Shown here one piece after another: positions 20,457 to 32,545 of a DNA stretch of 62,172 nt. The stretch covers positions 1 through 62,172 of the forward strand of contig JAHLKH010000169.1 in the NCBI GenBank assembly GCA_025526915.1. Reading direction: 5' to 3'. The stretch is from Entophlyctis helioformis (Eukaryota > Chytridiomycota > Chytridiomycetes > Chytridiales > Chytriomycetaceae). The translations under genes were made by a program, and so were the position numbers. The notes beneath the pieces are model-generated. The model saw only the letters and a program-made list of their open reading frames with translations. It ran no database searches and had not been told where the DNA came from. Position 1 is the stretch's first letter, and every line of letters begins with the position of its first letter.

Positions 20457-23400
20457 TTACGTGGCTTGGCCGTACTGCACGTCAACACGCGCCGACCAGC
20501 TGCCGCACGGATAGTGGAACATGCCATCATCGCCTTCGTCGTCGCTTAGCCCGAATCCAATGTACGCCTTGAAGCGAGTCTTGGCTGCAAACGAGAAGAA
20601 GACGCACTCGAGCAGCACTGCAGCGCCATCAAGCCCAAGGCCGGGATCCGAGACGACTTTCACGTGCGGACAGACGCGTCGCGTATGCACCATGTCGCGC
20701 CAGAACCCCTTGAAGTTCTCCCACGTGTACGCCACGTCGTCCAGGACGCGCTTCATCTCTCGCCACCCAGTGCACACTGGATGGCGTCGCTCGTATGCGT
20801 TGAGCACATCCTGCACCTGCTCATACACTCTTGTCAGCACACGCGGCACAGACACGCCGCACACTCTGCCGCCCAAAAACCACATACATTCTGCGTGCCA
20901 ACACCGTCAAGCACATCGAACCCATGGGCATTCGTCTGCACCAAGATCTTGGACACGCGTGACTCTTCCAGACGCTGCACCGTCGACAGCTTGACAGACA
21001 CAGCCTCGCCCTGCTTGTAAAAGGCCACCTGCACAACATCGTCGTACACAAACACCTGGCGAGCGGCTGAAATCTCCGTCGGCCGCCACAGGTGCGTGAG
21101 CACAGCCGTCTTGTACTCGTGGCGCAGGTGCGGGAGATCTTCAGGGTCAAACACCATGAGATCCTTGGACAGCTCTTCGTACTGAGCAATAGCGGCGTGC
21201 AGCTCATCTGCAGAGGACTCGGTTGCCTGGATGCCTGCCGTTTCCTCATCCAGTTGACGCTGCATGTCCTCGAGCTCCTTGATCAGCGTTTCCATCTCGG
21301 ACCTGCTCCATTATGCCAAGGTCAGCATAATCGACAGCTTGCCCTGTCAGAGCATACCAACTTGCCTCTGCTGTTCCTCCAGCAGCGTGAGCTCAGCAAT
21401 CCTCGCTGTCTCTGCCTTCTCCGCCTCTTGCTGCCTGCATCACCAAAACACACCAAATGTTAGCACTATGCCATGCCAGTACAAACAAATCGCAACTCAC
21501 TCTTGCTGGAGTGTCGTCAGCTTGCCGCTCAGCTCGTCACGGTACGCGGCTCCATCGCCGTTTAACAGCACAAACTGCTTCTCGAACTCGTCCAAGAAAC
21601 GCTTGTCCTGCACACGGTGTGAGTTGCTCAAGTTCAGCTCAGCACCACTGCTTTACAATGTGCTCATTACCCGCATGAGTCGCTTGCGGTTCTCTTCGAG
21701 CGCATCCTGAAGCGGCTTGATCAGCTCATCGCGCCAAGTGTACCACGCCTGCTTCGACTCGAGTTTGGCAAACGACTTGCTGATCCGCAGATTGCTCTTT
21801 CATCCACGCAAATCAGCACAAACACAGGAACTGCAGCACAATGCAAGTCAAGTCAAGCCATGCCATGCCATGCCAACTCACTGCAATCTCGTCGCGCTCT
21901 TCCGGTGTGCCTTCCGCATACTCAATGAAAACCATGGGCATGTCGTTGATCACCTCTGCCTCAATCTCCTCGAGCCCTGCCTTGCCCTCGGCCACGTACT
22001 GCGTCAACTCGCGGCATCCCTGCCATGCGTTCCACACGACCATGGTCAGCACCATGACCGGTCATTGCAGACTCTGTCGCACCAGCAAACAAAAACGCCA
22101 TGTCCACACGCACAAACTCGTAAATCTCAAGCTCGGGGAAATGGATGCACGCCGCCTTGACATACTCGACAAGCATCGGCTCGGCGGACGCGCGTGTCAA
22201 GAACTTGTTGGTCTCGCGACGCAGCCGTATGGTGAGGCCATCCATGAAATCGATGCCCGTCCTTGTCAAAAAGTCCTTGAGCGTCACAATCTGAAGGTGC
22301 TCGTGCTGGTCTACCATCGGATGAGTGCGGGCAGTCTTGGCCTTGTCCAGGCTGCCAAGCGGCATCTGGTCGTTGGCGTTGGCAGCGTGACTGGCCGGCT
22401 CGGGCTGTTCGTCGTCAAACGCCTCTTGGTAGAACGAGCCGTCCACCACAGAGAGATGCTCGTCCATCAGATCGTCTTCCGTGTCGTTCAGATCCAGATT
22501 CGGGTCTTCTTTCTTGTCGGCCTGCGTCTGGGCAGGCTCTTGGACACGCGGCTCAACATCGTTCTTGGCATCAAACAGCTTTTCGGAAAGTGACTTGCGT
22601 GCACCTGACCAGCCATACAGACAATAATCAGCCAAGGCAAAGGACAAGTGCCAAACGGTTCAGAGACATACTTCGTCGGCGACTGGCAGAGCCTGGCGTC
22701 GTGAGAGTCCTTGGCGTTCTTGGCGAGAACGGAGCAGGCGATGCTGCGCCAGGAGTCGACATGACGTGCGAGGCAAGTGGCGACTCGTCACCAACAAAGC
22801 CAGTCTTTTGCGCTGACATGATCGCCTTGGAGCGGCTGCGTGTCACGGGCGATCCGACGTCAGGCAACGAGAATGCAGGCGAGTTTGTAATCGGACTGGC
22901 AGCAGCAGCAGCAGAGGCATCGGTGGCAGCCTGCTGAAGCCTCTCACGATCCATTCGCTCTCGCTCCTCGAGTTCCAGTTGTCGCTGTTTAGCAGCAGCC
23001 ACAACAGAGGAGGCGGACGCCTTCAGCGCAGACTTGAGGAGCTTTGGCGTGGTGCCAGATGTCAGCCCAGGCGTCTGGCGCTTCTTTGACGCTCTCGCAC
23101 CTGCAGACACATGTAATGGCGTGTGTCCAGCACCAGACAGACGCGCAGAAGTGCGCCGAACTGCAGCCGGACAATCATGGTTATCCGAGAGAGTGAGCAT
23201 CAGTGATGGAGTGGCACAGCAGCGCAAAACAGATGTGACGTACCTGGAGTGGCGGCGGGCTCAGGCGTGGAGACCATCGAGTCGTCCTCGTCAAAACTGT
23301 CTTCTGGTGGTAAGATCTGCTGCAGCCTGGCTGGCGACTTGGCAATCGACACTCGCCGCGATTTGAGGTCGCGCTGCTTGGAAGCATGGACGCCTTCATC

Positions 23401-25436
23401 CTCCTCCTTGAGAGAACCAGCATCAGCAAACGATAAAGAAGGCGCTGATCCAGACGCAGATGGCGCCGAGAAGAAGAGGGAGATGGTGTCGTCTTTCTCG
23501 CCGACCGTCTTTGGAGCTGCACCGATACTGGCTGAAATTGCCTTGAATGTCGACGACATGCTTGACGCTGAACCCGACCGCATCAGGTGCTGCGTAGATT
23601 CTTGCTCCTCGTCCTCTTCGCCCATGACGACCGATTCCTGGCCAATACTGCCATATCTGTTGCTGTCTTGGCTGCCGCAGATATCCATGGAGACATCGGC
23701 GGTGACTGAGATGCTTCCAGACGACATGCTGCGGCCGGCTGTGCTAGCCGTAACATCGGTGCTTTGGCTGCTGGGCTGGTCCGTGCTCTGCGAGAGAGGC
23801 ATGCGCGACGTCAAGTCGTCATCTGCCAATGAAAAACAACAGTGCATGCGTTTGGACAATGAGTCACCACCGAGCCGGAAAGGGGCATGATCAGCACAAG
23901 CAGCACATACCCGCAACAGATGCAAGGTCCATCGACTGCTCCCCAAAGTCATCGTCAACGAAGCTCTCTTCTGCGATCTGATGCGCGTTCGAGTTGCGTG
24001 CCATGGTAGCCACGACACGCGCAAGCGGCGATGGGGCCGCAGGACTGTGGAAAAACTGCGCAATGCTGTCACGATGGCCCTTTTGCAGGGTAGCCTTGGT
24101 GGGCGTGCGTCGAGATGGCGACACGGGATTGCGTACAGGCGACAGTCGTGGAATCGCAGACAGCCGACCAGTCATGTCATTGAAGAATGGCGCAATACTG
24201 TCGCGGCGCATCGAGGCACTTAGTCGCTTTGCTGATGCCGGCTTATCTGTGCTGCCTGGCCCAACGATAATGTCGGGCGATTGGACGGCATGGAGGGCTT
24301 GGCGGGAAGCGGCCTGGCGCGGCGTGGACTCGGATCCCTTGCTGCCCAGCAGCTCTGCCAGTCGGAGCAGCGATTGCGACGTGTGCATCTGGCCACTGCC
24401 GTGCGTGTAGTCCATGTCTTCGTACGACATGGAGATGCTCACATCATTGGCATGCTGCGGTGTTCCAGGAGATGCAATGGGCTGGTTGCTGGCGCTGTTG
24501 CTTCTGCCATTGCTGTCCGCGCTTCCAGTGGGCGGATTAGGCGATCCCTTGAGCACGACTTCAAAGCTCTGCTGTCTGCTTTGCATTCAAGCGTGGATCA
24601 GCTGGTCTGCGGAGTCAGGCAAGCTGTCCAGCCATGTACGCTGCAGATCACTCACTGGTCGTGGCCGAGGTCCATGCTGACTTCAGGCTCGCTCATGACA
24701 GCAGACATGGACATGTCTGCATCCGAGTCAGGAGCAGAAGTCGCCGCCTGAGGAGCAGACAGAGAAAGACGCAGCTGGTAGTCACTAGATGGGTGCATGA
24801 AGCGACAGTCAGACATCTCAGATCTGCAGGCAAGTGCGGACATATCCAAGCAACACGGACTTGCCTGTTGCTGCGCACCGACATGAGGTTGGGCATCTGG
24901 AACGCGAGATGGGCACCCTGCTGCATTCCAGCCGACCCGTCGCCAAAGAAGTCGCCGTCCATCATGGCCAGATCGTCCTGCGACGCCCTGGAGTCGGCAG
25001 CCGGCCACGAGTCGTCGCCGTCCTTGTCAAACAGCCTGTCGGTCGGTGGCATCGAGCGTCAGATCCAGCCATGCAGCCAGCCAGCAGCACGACGATGGCC
25101 GCACATACCGGACATGGGCCGTGGCTGCAAAGCTCACGCGGCGACTTCCGATGCCCGACTTGCGGTGCTGCATGCTCTTGGCGGTCAAGGCGGAGGCTCC
25201 CTGGCTCAGACTGGACAGCAGCAAGTCAGTCGGACACGCGAGCGGCACTGGCACGAAAGGCGGAGAGCAGCGACTTACTAGTTGCCGTGGCTTCCGAGCG
25301 GTGCAGCGGCGGTGTCTGCGGAGAGAGCAGTGGCCATGCCCGCCACTCCGCGCTCTGCGCCTGAGCCTGAGCCAGCCGGTCCCGCCTCGTAGTCGTCCAC
25401 GCCCGCACCGCCCGAGCCGCCTGCACCAGCCGCCAT
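20457..25436 (-). CDS. Kinetochore scaffold KNL1/Spc7
   Basis: Kinetochore scaffold that binds PP1 and checkpoint proteins and, with its C-terminal RWD domain, the Mis12 complex. Exon 1 is 25436-25279, exon 2 is 25210-25109, and many short introns follow. Residues 77-80 are RVSF within GSRRVSFAATAHVR, the PP1-docking motif of KNL1. Repeated phospho-type motifs follow, such as EVSMDLGH, EQSMDLAS and two copies of HRDSIAQFF/RRDSIAPFF. TLKDFLTRTGIDFMDGLTI (near 22260) matches the Spc7 signature, coiled coils occupy about 22000-21180, and the end (KILVQTNAHGFDVLD onward) is the RWD region. A GC-AG intron is likely at 24864-24824. The last frame ends TAA at 20457-20459, but that TAA overlaps a GTAAGT donor, so a short extra exon reaching about 20251 is possible, which would collide with the OPT start. 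Confidence 0.88.
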
Positions 25437-25763
25437 CTTGGGAGCCGGTTCGACGAGCGTTGGCCGCCGCCGCCGCCGCCGGTGCAGTCGAGTGAGCGAG
25501 GAAGCGAGAGAGCGAGCGAGTGGGTGAGTAGGCAGTGTGCCTGAGCAGACAGCACGGAAACCCGCGCTTCTGTGCCACTCGGGGCCGCCTGCCACTCACC
25601 GACTGGCGTCTGCCTTCGTTCATGCTGCCGTGTCTGTCTGTCCGTCCAACGATCGCCTGGTGGTCGGACAAACGTGACGCGCCAACGACACGACAACGAC
25701 AACCGCGTGTGGCCATTCAGTGATGCTCAGCCGGATTCATTGGTACTGGCAACACGACAAGCA

Positions 25764-27005
25764 TCACTTGGCAAGCGCCATCAGGCGGAGAATGGCAGCC
25801 TTGTTGCCGCTCGTAATGATGGCATCAACGATGGCGTCACGTCGCGCACCAGAGAGACTCTTGACCAGAACAGCAGCGATCTCGTCGGTCTTGGCATTGA
25901 CAATGGCATCGGCAGTGAAGCCTTCGGTGCGGTTGGCCAGGAGCCACTGGACGACGTCAAGATGGCCATTCTCAGCCGCCTTGTCAATCGCTGCTGTTGT
26001 ACATCCTTCAGTGCGGTTGGCATGCAGCCACTGGATGACGTCAAGATGTCCATACTCTGCTGCCAAATCCATCGCTCTTGTTGTGCATCCTTCGGTGCGG
26101 TTGGCCAGGAGCCACTGGACGACGTGAAGACGGCCATACTGTGCCGCCCAGTTCATCGCATTAACCGTGCATCCTTCAGTGCGGTTGGTGTGGAACCAGA
26201 TGACGAGATCCAAGTTGCCCGAGTAGGCAGCACAGTCCATGGCGCGTGGTGTGCAGCGAACATCAGGACGCGACAGCAGATACTGCACCATCTCGAGCCG
26301 ACCGAAGTCTGCCGCAAGGTTGAGGACGGATTCTAGCCTGGAATGGATGGCACACTCCTTGTGATTGTTGAGCTCCTCGATCGTGACGAGCTTCTTGCCG
26401 AGGAGATGCTTGAGAAAGTCGACACAGTTGCCCTTGGCGGCCATGATGCCGAGTTTAACCAGCGAGACTGTCGGTGTTGCCTCTAGCCACATCTTCTGCA
26501 GTGGGATGCATCGGATCTCGTCATCGTCGAAACGCTTGCACAGTCGTTGGTACATGCCGATCGACTTGACATGCGCAACGTCCTCCAGCTCAAAGTCGAC
26601 ATCAGGCAGCAGGCCGAGATCGCCCTGCCAGTCTTGCTGGAAGCCATCGACCCACAGCGCTCGCTTGGCTGTGTCGTCCATCGTGTCGACATCGAGACGA
26701 CCGTGAAGGAAGCGAGTGAGCGGGCCAGCGTGCTTGAGGCACTCGTCCCGGACCTCTTGCGGACACAGCAGCCAGTAGTCGGACGCCTGCTGTGCTCGCT
26801 GAGCGGCGAGTCTGGCTTGCGGCGACTGCACAACGACGCCGGCTTCCTTGAGTGCAGTTGACGGAACGGCTTGAACGAACGCAGCAACAATGGCTGCCAG
26901 CGAGTGGCCGGCAGTGACGAGGTCCTGCACGATGGCGGCTGTCTTGGCTGCGAGGTCGGGCTCGCCCATGCGCACGACGACGGTATCTGACAGAGTGTGC
27001 GGCAT
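25764..27005 (-). CDS. Ankyrin-repeat protein
   Basis: Single exon, 413 residues, ATG at 27005. The N-terminal half is helical with no recognised domain, apart from an acidic patch around DFELEDVAH. The C-terminal half has about six ankyrin repeats, several nearly identical: AAQYGRLHVVQWLLANRTEG, AAEYGHLDVIQWLHANRTEG and AAENGHLDVVQWLLANRTEG. The NRTEGCT type is common in ankyrin families of chytrids, amoebae and their large viruses (family knowledge). It probably acts as a protein-binding adaptor; the partner is unknown. It lies between KNL1 and PMT, all on the minus strand. Confidence 0.88.
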   Translation of the reverse strand: MPHTLSDTVVVRMGEPDLAAKTAAIVQDLVTAGHSLAAIVAAFVQAVPSTALKEAGVVVQSPQARLAAQRAQQASDYWLLCPQEVRDECLKHAGPLTRFLHGRLDVDTMDDTAKRALWVDGFQQDWQGDLGLLPDVDFELEDVAHVKSIGMYQRLCKRFDDDEIRCIPLQKMWLEATPTVSLVKLGIMAAKGNCVDFLKHLLGKKLVTIEELNNHKECAIHSRLESVLNLAADFGRLEMVQYLLSRPDVRCTPRAMDCAAYSGNLDLVIWFHTNRTEGCTVNAMNWAAQYGRLHVVQWLLANRTEGCTTRAMDLAAEYGHLDVIQWLHANRTEGCTTAAIDKAAENGHLDVVQWLLANRTEGFTADAIVNAKTDEIAAVLVKSLSGARRDAIVDAIITSGNKAAILRLMALAK

Positions 27006-27258
27006 TGCTGCAAGAGTTGCGTGTTGTTGAGCAAGATGCGTTCGCGTTGAATCGGAAAGTCAAGCAAAGTTGGCTTCAACGAAGCAAGAAAGGTGAACAG
27101 GTTCATTGCACAGCAGGCTTGTGGATGGCTGGAATGCCGTTGGGGAGAACTAAAATGAGGATCACTGGGCAAGCGAAACGAGGCCAAGATCTCGCTTCAT
27201 TCACTTCAACGGTTCAAGTTGGAAGCACGCAAGCAGCAGACAAGGCGTCTGGCCAAGC

Positions 27259-30200
27259 TCAAGTATCAGGGTTGAGGCTAGGCGCGACCGTCTTTGCAAT
27301 GGCTGCCGTGGTTGCAGAGGAGCTCGGCACTGCAATGCGTCCTGTTAGTCCACAGAAGGCCAGCTCAGCAGGTCCCAATCGCAGCCAACAGCAATCACTT
27401 ACGGCCGTTGCAGCTCAAGTCCCAGGACGACCGCCACCTGAGCGACTCGCAGTACTCCTTGTCCATCGGCAGCCCGTATGCGATCGGCGCAAACAGCACA
27501 AACACGTAGATGGCAGCACCGGCGACAGCAAGTGCTGCAAGGATTTGGCCAGGCGTGCGCAGCTTCAGCGTGAGCACGTCAAACATGCCTCCAAGAAGAA
27601 GGATCGAAAAGTAGAGCGACGGCAGATAGTGGTGCAGGAACAGCTGTTGCGGTGCATGCTCGTGTCAGTGAGCAGCATGCCATGCCAAGGAGCCGTTGAT
27701 CTAAAGCTGCACGCACCTGGCGGCCCATGACAAAGAACGGCAGGTAGTGGAGACCCCAGCCTGTGAAGAAGAACCAGCAAGCGTTGGTGGCTTCCTTGAG
27801 GAATCCTGTTTGATCCAAGCCGACGGTCAGACCAGAGCTTGCCAGATCCAATCCGCTGGCATATGGATAGCATGCATACCTTGGTTGACAAAAGCGATAC
27901 CGCGACGTGTGGCAATAGCAGCAAGGATCTCGTACCCAGCGTACACCACAACAGCAGCGAGTGCCGACCACCAAATGAGCGGATTGCCAAGCAGGTAAAT
28001 AAAGGTCTTGGCATCGCCCGCCTTCTTTGCGCGCCAAAAACTGATGCCGCGCTTGAGGATGGGCCATGTTTCTGCGGTCGGCGGAGGCGATTGCTTGTTC
28101 AGCGACAATGCATGCTTTGGCATGGGCGATATGACGCATGTCTTACCAGGACGCGAGCTGAACGCGTGGGTGCCCTTGAGGTTGGCATTGATACGCCACA
28201 TGACCTGGTGCAGCTCAATAACCTTGGATAGGAAGCCCGGTGCCTTGTAGTTGACCTTTTTGGCATCAGCCGGCACTGCAGTCACATCCCATCAGTCAGC
28301 CAGTCTTGTTGTTTGCCAGTGCTGCAAGCCATTCCATCGCTGGCAAGGCCTTACTGTTGGCGTGCTGGTTGTACTCGATGCGCCACCTGGCGATCGGTGA
28401 GCAGAAACAGCAGAGTCAGCCCATATTTCGCCACTTCAAGATGGATGCGGGAGAGTCATACACTGTGAGCTTCTTGAGTGCGAGACGCGAGCATGTCACT
28501 TCCTGCTGTGAGAAGCCTGCCATTCGTCGTCAGTGTCGCTTCTCGGCCAGAGCATCACCGGCAAGCAGCGACGCACCCCACTCTGGAAGTTTCTGTGCAC
28601 GCGAGTACAAGTAGCAACCCAGGTTGGCGTGGCGAAGCCGGATACGCGAGTGGATGGCTTTCACGTTGGCTGTCGAGCCGTCCTTTTCGTCAACAAGCTC
28701 GACAATCCAGTGGTCGTTGGTGTCGCCCGGATGGCCCTTTTCGCCATAGCCGCTGACTTCGTTGATATCCTTGTCTTCGTTCCACGATGGGCGGACATCG
28801 TGACTGTGGATACGCTTGGCCGTTGCATTGTGCTCTATCAGGTATGACCATTGCACTGGTTAGCATGCGCTTAGTCGTGGCTTGACATTGACCCGACGCA
28901 CCGAGACGGATCGTCGAGCCATGGGTAATAAGCTGGAATCCCTCAGTCGGAGGATCGATCGTGCTGCCATTCTTGATGACAAGGGGGAGCTTGACTGAAA
29001 ACCAGCTGTTGGTGTCTGCCATCGCCAATCAACGTGTCAGATCTGAAAGCCACTGAACTCGCTGAGAAGAAATGAAGCAAGGGGATGCATACCACGGTAT
29101 GGGTAGCAGGTCATCTGCTGCTGCTTGGATCCGGCAGGATAGTTGGATGGGTGAGAGTGCAGGTAGCCACCACGCGTAGCCTCGTGACGCAGGGCAATCA
29201 TGGATCCATAGGCAACATCTGCAAACCACATTAGTCATGCCCAGTCACACACACGAAACGAAGTGGGACTTACCGGCGTAGGTGTTTTCAATCTGCTTGC
29301 CCTTGAACGTTGACTGGAACTCTGGGCTCATGTAGCCAGTGCTGGGCGTCTCTTTGGTAAGCAGCGAAAAGTGGATCTGGAAGAAGAACAGGTAGATGGC
29401 GAGCGGGACGGCAATCAGGCAGACTGCGCGAGCGAAGAAGTGACGGGCAAACTTGGTCTGAAAGCGTGGATGCAGCGTGTTAGCAGGAGCGCTTAAGCAA
29501 TCCCAGAAGCAAGACAAGAGAGATCACTCGGCTCACCAACGGAATGGCGCTGTCCGTGAGCAGCTGCCACAAGTCCATGAGTGTAAACACGCCAATGAGT
29601 GCAACAGTGAACAGGCCGACCCATTTGACACTGCAGCGCAATGAATGTCAGCTAGAGGCAAGGCGATATCTTTTCAGGAGCGACAAACCTCAGGGTGAGT
29701 CCAAGACCAATGCCGGTAAAGGTGAGTGTGCGCCACCAGATTGTGCTGAATGGGCGATCATAGGCGCGACGGAACTCGGACCACAGCATTGCCGTCAGAG
29801 CCGTGAAAAAGAGCAAGAACGAGTCCAGCAGGATCAGACGGAACTGGCTGTGAAAGTGTTAGGTGTCGTTGTCGTTGCCGTTGCCGTTGTCATTGCCATT
29901 GCGCAGAATGACTTGCCAAACAAACGCGTTCTCGACCGTCACAAGCACAGCCGTGAGAATAGCAGCAGCACTCGAAAAGCCAAAGTTGCGCATGGTCGTG
30001 TATGCGATCTGGCCGCCAGGAACCATCAGCGCGAGGCTCCACAAGCGGCAATCCATGAATGCCGACCTACAGGTGACAGCATCACGCCGAAGATGGCCGA
30101 CACACCACGCATTGGAACATACGGAACGCTTGCATTGTTGTAGTCCAAGCCGATCTCCTGTTTACCAGCATGGTGAGTAACGTGCGAGAAACAGCATTGG

Positions 30201-31066
30201 GCGGGACTGATGAATGGCATGCGGATCCGACCTTGAACGTAAAGGAGCCGTTGAAGCCAGAGACCACACCACTGGCAGTCACGATGAGCTTGCCAAGCTG
30301 CCGCGCAGATCAAAAGCATGTGAGCATACATGCATTCGGACAAGGAGGCAGGCAGAGACGCAGGCAGGCAGACATGCACGCAGCGACAGCAGAAAGCGGC
30401 AAGAGACTTACAGGAGGGTGGACGTCCATGAAGAACTTTGACTGGATGTACTTTGACGCAAAGCCGCCTGTGCATCAAGAGGAAGTCGGGATCAGCCACA
30501 CAGTAGATCTGCCGCAGCACTGGCCATAGAAACGCACCAAAGTGCACTTCGTCAAAGACGACTTCGTGCGGGTGGCTGATGTTGTACAAACGCACGGCCA
30601 GTGTGGCGAGCGTGATGAGCAGCACGACGGCCATGTTGACGTTCTGCGGGCCACGGCGATGGCTGTACGCAAAGAAGGTCTGTGCTCGGCCGTATGGCGA
30701 GCATTCGGTCGGTCAGTGTGAGTGCATGAGCTGGACAGACAAGTGCAGCACGGCAAGCAGAGCACGCACCTGCTTGGGCTCCTTGTCGTAGGGCGACGGC
30801 AGCTCAGAGCCCGAGCGAGGCGTCGTGCGTTTGGGCGAGCCAGACGGAGTTGACGACCCTGCCGCTCCGCCGACAGACGCTGCCGACGCAGGCGGGACGG
30901 CATACTTTGCCTTTGGGCTGCCCTTGGCATAGGGACTGCCTTGCGTGGGCGGAGGCACACCGGCTGCACGCAGCGGAGGCGTGGCAACAGCCACAGGCGT
31001 GCCGCTGCCGTATGCGCTGTTTGCGTTGCTGGCAGTGCTGCGCTTGCGGGCGTCCAACGAGGGCAT
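27259..31066 (-). CDS. Protein O-mannosyltransferase (PMT family)
   Basis: ER multi-span enzyme that moves mannose from dolichol-phosphate mannose to Ser/Thr of secretory proteins, essential for fungal cell walls. The N-terminal about 110 residues are Ser/Pro/Ala-rich (MPSLDARKRS...). The first span is followed by VVFDEVHFGAF, the catalytic Asp-Glu loop, then KYIQSKFFMDVHPP over a splice. The luminal MIR region includes DVAYGSMIALRHEA, YLHSHPSNYP and LITHGSTIRLG, and C-terminal spans include ILAALAVAGAAIYVFVLF. Many introns split the gene. The last is at 27459 onward, and the final exon ends PSLNPDT with TGA at 27259-27261. The start is ATG 31066. The DEVHFG wording resembles the PMT1/PMT4 groups more than PMT2, but the subgroup is inferred. 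Confidence 0.93.
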
Positions 31067-31259
31067 CGCGTTCGACACCGATCTGGATTGGAGGGAGAGT
31101 GTGCAAGCGTTGAGACACAGATCCGGCTGCAACACTCGTTCGCTCGCTCGCTTTGGACATCCTGCACATCACACCAGATCACCAGCATAAACAGCAGATG
31201 TGTGCAAGGACCACATTTTATTGCGATTCTCACGCATGCTGGACCAAAGACAATGTGCA

Positions 31260-32545
31260 TCATCCCCGCAGCTGAAGAGGAGGCAGTTCCACGTCAGAGT
31301 AGCTTGATGGTGACGAGCAGTACGATTCGGAATCCGACTGCGTTAAATCGATATACACGATGGCGGCGGAGCGGCGGTTCTGCGGCTGCCGCTGCTGCTG
31401 TGCAACGTGTGTTGGAGACAGCTCAAGGCTGCAAGTCGTGGGCGACTGGCCGAGTCGTGGCCGCACGCTCCGCGGTGACGGCCGTCGCTCGAAATCGTCC
31501 TCGTCCTCGTCATCAAACTCGTCGAAGGAACGCTTTCGACGAGCTACTGGAGACCAGCCACGCGCATGGCTACCCGGCATCATCACGCCGCTTAGTCCAA
31601 GGCCGACAAGTTGGCTACCTGTTGAGTTGCTCAATAGAGCCGGCGTGGTAGCCACGTTGAAATAGGCAGCTTCGCGAGCATCCGTGCTGCTGATGCTGAT
31701 GATGCTTCTGCTGCTGATGCTGCTGATCTCGCGTTGATAATGCGATGATCCAGTCGACGTCGTTGATCCAGACGAGGCTGGCGATAAACTTGACGCGTTT
31801 GAGCTTGGCGAGACAGGCGACGTCGGCGAGGTTGATGAAGCCGACGAGATTGAGGGAGATTCCGGCAGCCCGTACTGCCCGCTGTAATCGGTCATTGGGC
31901 CGGCGGCTGGCGACGACGGCGTGGTTGCCCGCGATGAAGGATACGAATACGCACTTGCAGATGGTGTCGTCAATGGCGTTGACGCTCGTGATAGAATGAA
32001 TGAGCTGCTGGTTGGGGTTGATGGTGTAGATGGCCAAAATGGCTGGCAATCTGTCGACGCATGCCACCACGATGACTGTGGCGCGTTGTCCGATGCTTCG
32101 CTGCGAGGCGGCTCGCTCGCGTGGCGTCGCGCCTGTCCAAACCATGATCCATAGCAATTTCCAATCCGTCAGCCAGGCGGCCGGTCATCCAGACACGCTG
32201 CAGCCAAGCCACAAAACAACACGCAAGAAGAGCCGGAACTGCGAAAGATACAGCTGCAAGAGCCGCCCATGCTGATACTGCTGCTGCTGCTGCTCTTGAG
32301 CATGGCCGTAGACCGGCGATCCACATCATCCGATGCATGACACTTACAGCTGCAATGCAGTCGAGAAGCGCATATTGCCGGAGCTTGTCTCGAACGTCTC
32401 GCATGAATGCGTCCGTTCGCGGGGTTTCCACGGCGAGAGTGGTACGTGGGCGGACGGTGGCGGGCTTGTACCAGCGGTACGGTGCGAGGCGAGGCGGCTG
32501 ATCGGTGGTAGCTGCGCCAGTGCTGTCGTTGCTGTAGTTTAGCAT
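31260..32545 (-). CDS. Unknown protein with one membrane span and a Ser-rich tail with a SUMO-binding-like motif
   Basis: Exon 1 (32545-32348) encodes MLNYSNDSTGAA... ending DKLRQYALLDCIAA, then a GTAAGT donor. After the intron comes a hydrophobic span (SAWAALAAVSFAVPALLACC) followed by a basic WLQRVWMTGRL. The long C-terminal part is Ser/Thr/Pro-rich with SVRPRLGQSP and RRKRSFDEFDDEDEDD, and it ends near IVYIDLTQSDSES, which fits a SUMO-interaction motif (hydrophobic core plus acidic residues). The frame between the span and the Ser-rich tail must shift once around 32050-32150, so the join is uncertain and two genes are possible. No family recognised; an ER or nuclear-envelope protein is plausible inference. 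Confidence 0.55.
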
